A stretch of 64,000 nt of DNA, from assembly GCA_905250115.1 (NCBI GenBank), contig CAJNOI010000074.1, forward strand, positions 278,527-342,526, written 5' to 3'. Source of the stretch: Adineta steineri (taxonomy: Eukaryota; Rotifera; Eurotatoria; Adinetida; Adinetidae). A model generated the notes under the pieces. That model did not search any database, had not been told where the DNA came from, and saw only the letters and a list, made by a program, of their open reading frames with translations. Both the position numbers and the translations under genes were made by a program. This document shows, one piece after another, positions 59,922-64,000 of the stretch (the first letter of the stretch is position 1; each line of letters opens with the position of its first letter).

Positions 59922-62900
59922 ATGTGTGCTGATACGAATAATAGTATAGAAAATGAGGAAGGTGATGACAATGATGAAGAAGCCGAGGAATATGAACCAG
60001 TATTTAAATTTTGTCCAATTACAAATTCATCTGAATTTCGAGAAAATAAGAATAATACGAAAAATGCACCAGCTGAGTTTAGTTGTATGGCTGTACATGC
60101 AAGATTTATTGTTGTTGGAAAAACAACAGGAGAAATTATAATAATGGATCATATGGGACATACTATACCACAATATCAAATTAAAGCGGTAACTATTATA
60201 TTCTATTTGCAGAACGATAGAATCGGTATATTTTGAAAAATGAAAGGAATTTCTCTTCTTTAAATGAAAATATTCTTACGAAAAGCAAAGAAAAATAATT
60301 CGTTTTCTGTTACAGCATACATATCCAGTAAATGCAATATCGATTGATGATAATGGAGATTATATTGGCAGTTGTTGTCAAGAAGGAAAAGTATAATTTA
60401 TAAATTAATTCATTTATAAATTAAAAAGAATAAGATTGTTTTAATTTAGGTTAAAATATCTGGTTTATTTAGTAAAAACGAAGATCAATTACATACATTT
60501 CCTCGTCCTATCAAAGCTGTTTGTCTTGATCCAAATTTTTCGAAATCAAAACAATATATAACAGGTGATACAACTGTAAGCCAAATATATATTTTAATTA
60601 AAGATACATCATATTATTTTGTAATTATAGCTTATTCTTAATGAAAGAGGTACATTTCGACATAAAGAAACCAAATTAATCGATTTTCAAGGTGGACTCA
60701 TTCATACACTTCGCTGGAAAGAAACATTAATTGCTGCTGCCAATGACAAAGTATTCTATTGATTATTTTAAATAGAATAAAAAAAATTATTTTCGAATTT
60801 CAATAGGGTGTTGGTGTTTATGATTTACGTGCACGTCGATTAGTTGGATTTCTTGAATCTACTGATACTAATACAGAGTATATTCTTTTTTCTATATTAA
60901 AATAAAACTGATTGATTTTCTTTAGTGTTCCACGTGGAATTTTTCCAAGTCGAATATCATGGAATGATTCAACAACATTAGTAATTGCATGGGCGAGTAC
61001 TGTTAAAGTTATTACTATTACAAATGATACGATGTATGATCATCAATCATCTATACCTAGAAAAAGCATAAATATAGGTAAGAAAATTATGATTGAAGAT
61101 TTATTTATACATATCTTTCTTTTTTTAGCTGCATCATTCAAACTCGAATTTTTCGTATGTGGTTTAACATCGATTAATCGTGATTTAGTTTTTCTTAGTA
61201 TTGAAAATTTCACTATTTCTGTAAATATAATTTATTCTGTTAAATTATTCAAAATCTTTTGCTTTTTTTTCTCAAAATAAAGGATGGTACATCGGAATTG
61301 TCGTTAACAATTTTATCACCAAGTGGTAAAGAATATGAAGAAAAAGCACATGATCCATTTAGCATGCAAGGTGATCAACAAACATCACCATTTCAATTTC
61401 AACTTGGTAAAATTTATTATACGAAATAAAACAAAAAAATAAAATTTCTTTTATTTTATAAATAGAATATTTACCAGATGAACAATGTTTTTTTATTTTA
61501 AATCCATATTCAATTAGTAAAGCTGAACGTCGAGATTATGATGATCATATTGATTTTTTAATAAAAAAACAAAAATTTGATGAAGCAATACAAGCTTTTG
61601 AAAAACCACCTACACGTATTGATGCTAAACCAAAACGACATACTCAACAAGTAATACAGATAAAAAAAGATTAATAAATATATATATTTTTTGTTCTTTT
61701 TTAGAGTGTCTACCTAGCGTATGTAACATCATTGATGGGAAATAAAGAAATTGAAAAAGCTGTGAAATTATTTCCACTTGTTTATAAAACAGCAGAAGAA
61801 TGGGAAGAACAAATTCTTCTATTTATTGAACGGGACCAACTTGATGTAAGTAATTGATTATGAAATAATGCAAATTAGAGATGACCAGGTCGCAGTACTG
61901 AAATTTGATGAAATAGGACAATGAGTTACCGGATATGATGATTTCGCTACCTATGGATAATCTTGAATTTTTTAAATAGGATTAAATCTTCGGAGATATT
62001 TTCATGACTTTATTGTATCTGTACCTATCATAGTTTTTTGAGTAATATGTGAAATAACGTTATTATTTACTTTAAAGCGAAAGGAACGAAGTTAAGGTTT
62101 GTCAAGTATACTCAACTCTCACTCTATCATGAACCTATTAAGTATTAAAATGTTTTCAAGATAATCTAGATAGTCATCAGCTGCAACAATTTATTAAAGT
62201 CAATAATTGATCATATCAATTATTTATTTTCAAAGGATATCTCAAGAGTGGTTGAAAAATGAACGACATATTGAAAGCTCTTAGATGACCCTATGAAAAA
62301 ATACGATTTATAAAATTCTACTGTATAACTTGTGGATCAGTGGTGTCCGAAGACTTATTTTGGACGTCGCGGTGCCGGTGACTTTTTCGATACTCCACTC
62401 ATCTCTGATGTAAATACATTCTTACGTCAGTATGAATGATTAAATTTCTTATATACAATAAGTTTTTCAAACAGTATCAAAACCTTATCATAGAATATAT
62501 ATTCAACAATTGAGATAATATCACGGCTATAGACAACAAATACTTTCTCAAGTATAACAGGATCTTGTTTTAGTACTAAGAAAGACTAATCGAAATTATC
62601 TTATCTATTAATCTGACGTCGATATATCAAATAATATATAGAAAAACTAAGAGATGGGCAACTTCAACTCCAGAGTTGGAGTTAACTCTGGAATTGACGC
62701 TTTTTTTACCTGAAGCTGGAGTCGGAGTTGCTTATCTCTGGAAAAACCCTATTTGTATTATAAGTTTTCAACTTTATAATTAAATTTTAAAAAAGTGATT
62801 ATTTAATTTAGATGCTAACGCCTTATATTCCAACAGATGCACCTAAACTTCATGCACCTGTTTATCAAAAAATACTTGAAACATATTTGCAAAAAAAGAA

Positions 62901-64000
62901 ATATGACGTAAGTAAATAATAAAAATTTCAATTCAATAAATATGAATTATACTTTTTATCTTTAGAAATTAAAAGAATTATTAACAAAATGGCCATCAGA
63001 TATTTATGATTTAAGTGTAATTGATCAATCAATTATTCTACAGACAAATAGTGAAAAGACACCTCAAGCATTACTTGAATGCTCAGCAATTATGTAAAAA
63101 TAAAAATATTCTTTTATTTTATTTATAATTTACATCGTATTTTTATTCTATATAGAGCAGAAAAACGAGGCGATATATCCAAAACACTCACTATTTTTTT
63201 AAAGTATATCAGTTGAAATATATTTATAGTAATATTTGATTTTCTTTATAGAATGCAAAATATTCAAGTATTTCAATTAATTGAACGAAAACAACTTTAT
63301 GAAAAAATTCTTCCAAATATTCAAACACTCATGGCAATTAATCAAAATGTTCGTTTAATCATCTTAATCCTAGAAAAATAGAAAGAGCATTAAATTTTTC
63401 GATAATTCGCTTTTAAAAAAAATCGATAATACTATTTCTCATACAAAAAATGCATAGAATAGTCTTGCGATCATCTATTTGAAGAAATTTTCTTTTTCTA
63501 GTTGACAATTGAAATGTTGGTAAATCACATGGAAAAATTACCGGTAAGTTTCTACAATTAAAATATTTAATTATCTTCATAATAAAGAAAAATTGAAATA
63601 GCTTCGATCAGTTTGTAATGCTCTGGACAAAGATCCTCGATATCTTCATGCAGTTCGTATAATCAATTTTTATAGAAGAGAAAAAAACTCTTTAAATTCT
63701 TTTAGTATCTTGATGCAGTATTTTCGAGAAAGCCTGATGATACTCGTGATTTTCATACACGTCAAGTATCACTTTATGCTGAATATGAACCTACAAAATT
63801 AATGGGATTTTTACGTAAAGCTGGCAATTATAATATACAAGAAGCATTAAGTATTTGTGAAAAAAAAAGATTACCACGTGAAACAGTTTTTCTATGTGGT
63901 TTGTTATTTTTTGAATAAACATAGACATTTTAGAAAAATATTATTATTAGGACGATCGGGCAATGGACGTGTTGCTTTACAAATTATTCTTAATGAATTA
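59922..64000 (+). CDS. VPS41: VPS41, HOPS complex subunit, partial (3' end beyond window)
   Basis: Subunit of the HOPS tether for late endosome-lysosome fusion and regulated secretory sorting. Eighteen exons are visible: 59922-60188, 60316-60390, 60450-60575, 60631-60750, 60807-60877, 60926-61077, 61129-61220, 61283-61406, 61466-61650, 61705-61845, 62812-62907, 62966-63093, 63156-63203, 63252-63348, 63502-63543, 63602-63652, 63706-63898, 63951->64000; about 686 codons. An acidic N-terminus (ENEEGDDNDEEAEEYEP) precedes the WD/beta-propeller region (SCMAVHARFIVVGKTTGEI, GGLIHTLRWKETLIAAAND, GVGVYDLRARR), then helical clathrin-like repeats (DDHIDFLIKKQKFDEAI, QVSLYAEYEPTKLMGFLRK, EALSICEKKRLPRETVFLCG). 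The C-terminal RING domain should follow beyond the window. Two donors use GTTCGT. The tenth intron (966 bp) is expanded by an inverted-repeat element. Confidence 0.92.
62650..62739. mobile_element. MITE-like element in VPS41 intron
   Basis: 90 bp bounded by AGAGATGGGCAACTTCAACT and, as the complement of the right end, AGAGATAAGCAACTCCGACT, each arm continuing CCAG (24 bp, four mismatches). The interior repeats ACTCC/GGAGT motifs, so the element folds on itself several times. It is part of the inserted material that makes this 966-bp intron long among neighbours of about 55 bp. No target duplication was recognised. Confidence 0.65.

Noticed and set aside
1-64000. CRISPR arrays, prokaryotic operons, rRNA or tRNA genes
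   Set aside because: No regularly spaced repeats, ribosome-binding sites or recognisable tRNA/rRNA sequence were seen; spliceosomal introns throughout show a nuclear eukaryotic locus.

Overview
This window looks like nuclear DNA from a small, AT-rich, intron-dense invertebrate genome, most likely a bdelloid rotifer. The reasons are about 70% A+T by eye, many GT-AG introns of only 45-70 bp, protein families typical of animals (HOPS subunit, ATP7-type copper pump, proteasome beta5, SECIS-binding protein, Ly6, EGF/chitin-binding proteins), divergent rhodopsin-like receptors, an F-box/LRR protein of the kind expanded in bdelloids, and one dehydrogenase that reads as bacterial-type. The species assignment is an inference. 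Gene models were assembled by hand by matching reading frame and intron phase across GT-AG junctions; multi-exon genes are given as one span with exon coordinates in the evidence.

Layout. 1-2480 (-) is a rhodopsin-like GPCR cut by the window edge. 5429-6538 (-) is the 3' part of a bacterial-type 3-hydroxybutyrate dehydrogenase, and 6744-7353 (-) is the 5' part of phosphatidylserine decarboxylase; a 10-N assembly gap lies between them and both genes lose exons there. Phosphatidylserine decarboxylase starts inside the stop codon of a small SMIM13-like membrane protein (7350-7643 -). Proteasome beta5 (7827-8950 -) and SECIS-binding protein 2 (9276-12741 +) are divergent neighbours. An F-box/LRR protein (13630-15344 +), a MIC26/27-like MICOS subunit (15904-16838 +) and a tandem pair of GPCRs (17490-18535 and 19500-20528 +) follow. 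21057-21587 (-) is an intronless ORF with one in-frame TGA. A 16-exon EGF/chitin-binding secreted protein (22986-25689 +), a Ly6-like GPI-anchored protein (26419-26948 +) and a small Cys-rich protein (28200-28484 +) come next.

The second half begins with malonyl-CoA decarboxylase (28500-30160 -) and UDP-glucose 6-dehydrogenase (30709-32623 -). A roughly 18-kb minus-strand locus (34287-52202) follows, encoding one or two very large Ser/Thr/Gln/Asn-rich proteins that I do not recognise. Its exons are phase-compatible with a single product of more than 3,000 residues served by several alternative first exons; it contains a duplicated domain of about 100 residues, a 100-N gap, and intronic transposon-like elements and palindromes. 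An ATP7-type copper-transporting P-type ATPase (53682-59649 -) and the HOPS subunit VPS41 (59922-64000 +, cut by the window edge) are divergent neighbours across 272 bp.

The genes are mostly unrelated housekeeping, membrane and secretory functions, as expected for a eukaryotic locus; there is no operon logic apart from the SMIM13/phosphatidylserine decarboxylase overlap. The observations most worth checking are that overlap, the large unrecognised locus with its alternative starts, the in-frame TGA ORF, the bacterial-type dehydrogenase, and a small MITE family, one copy of which has a clean 9-bp target duplication.
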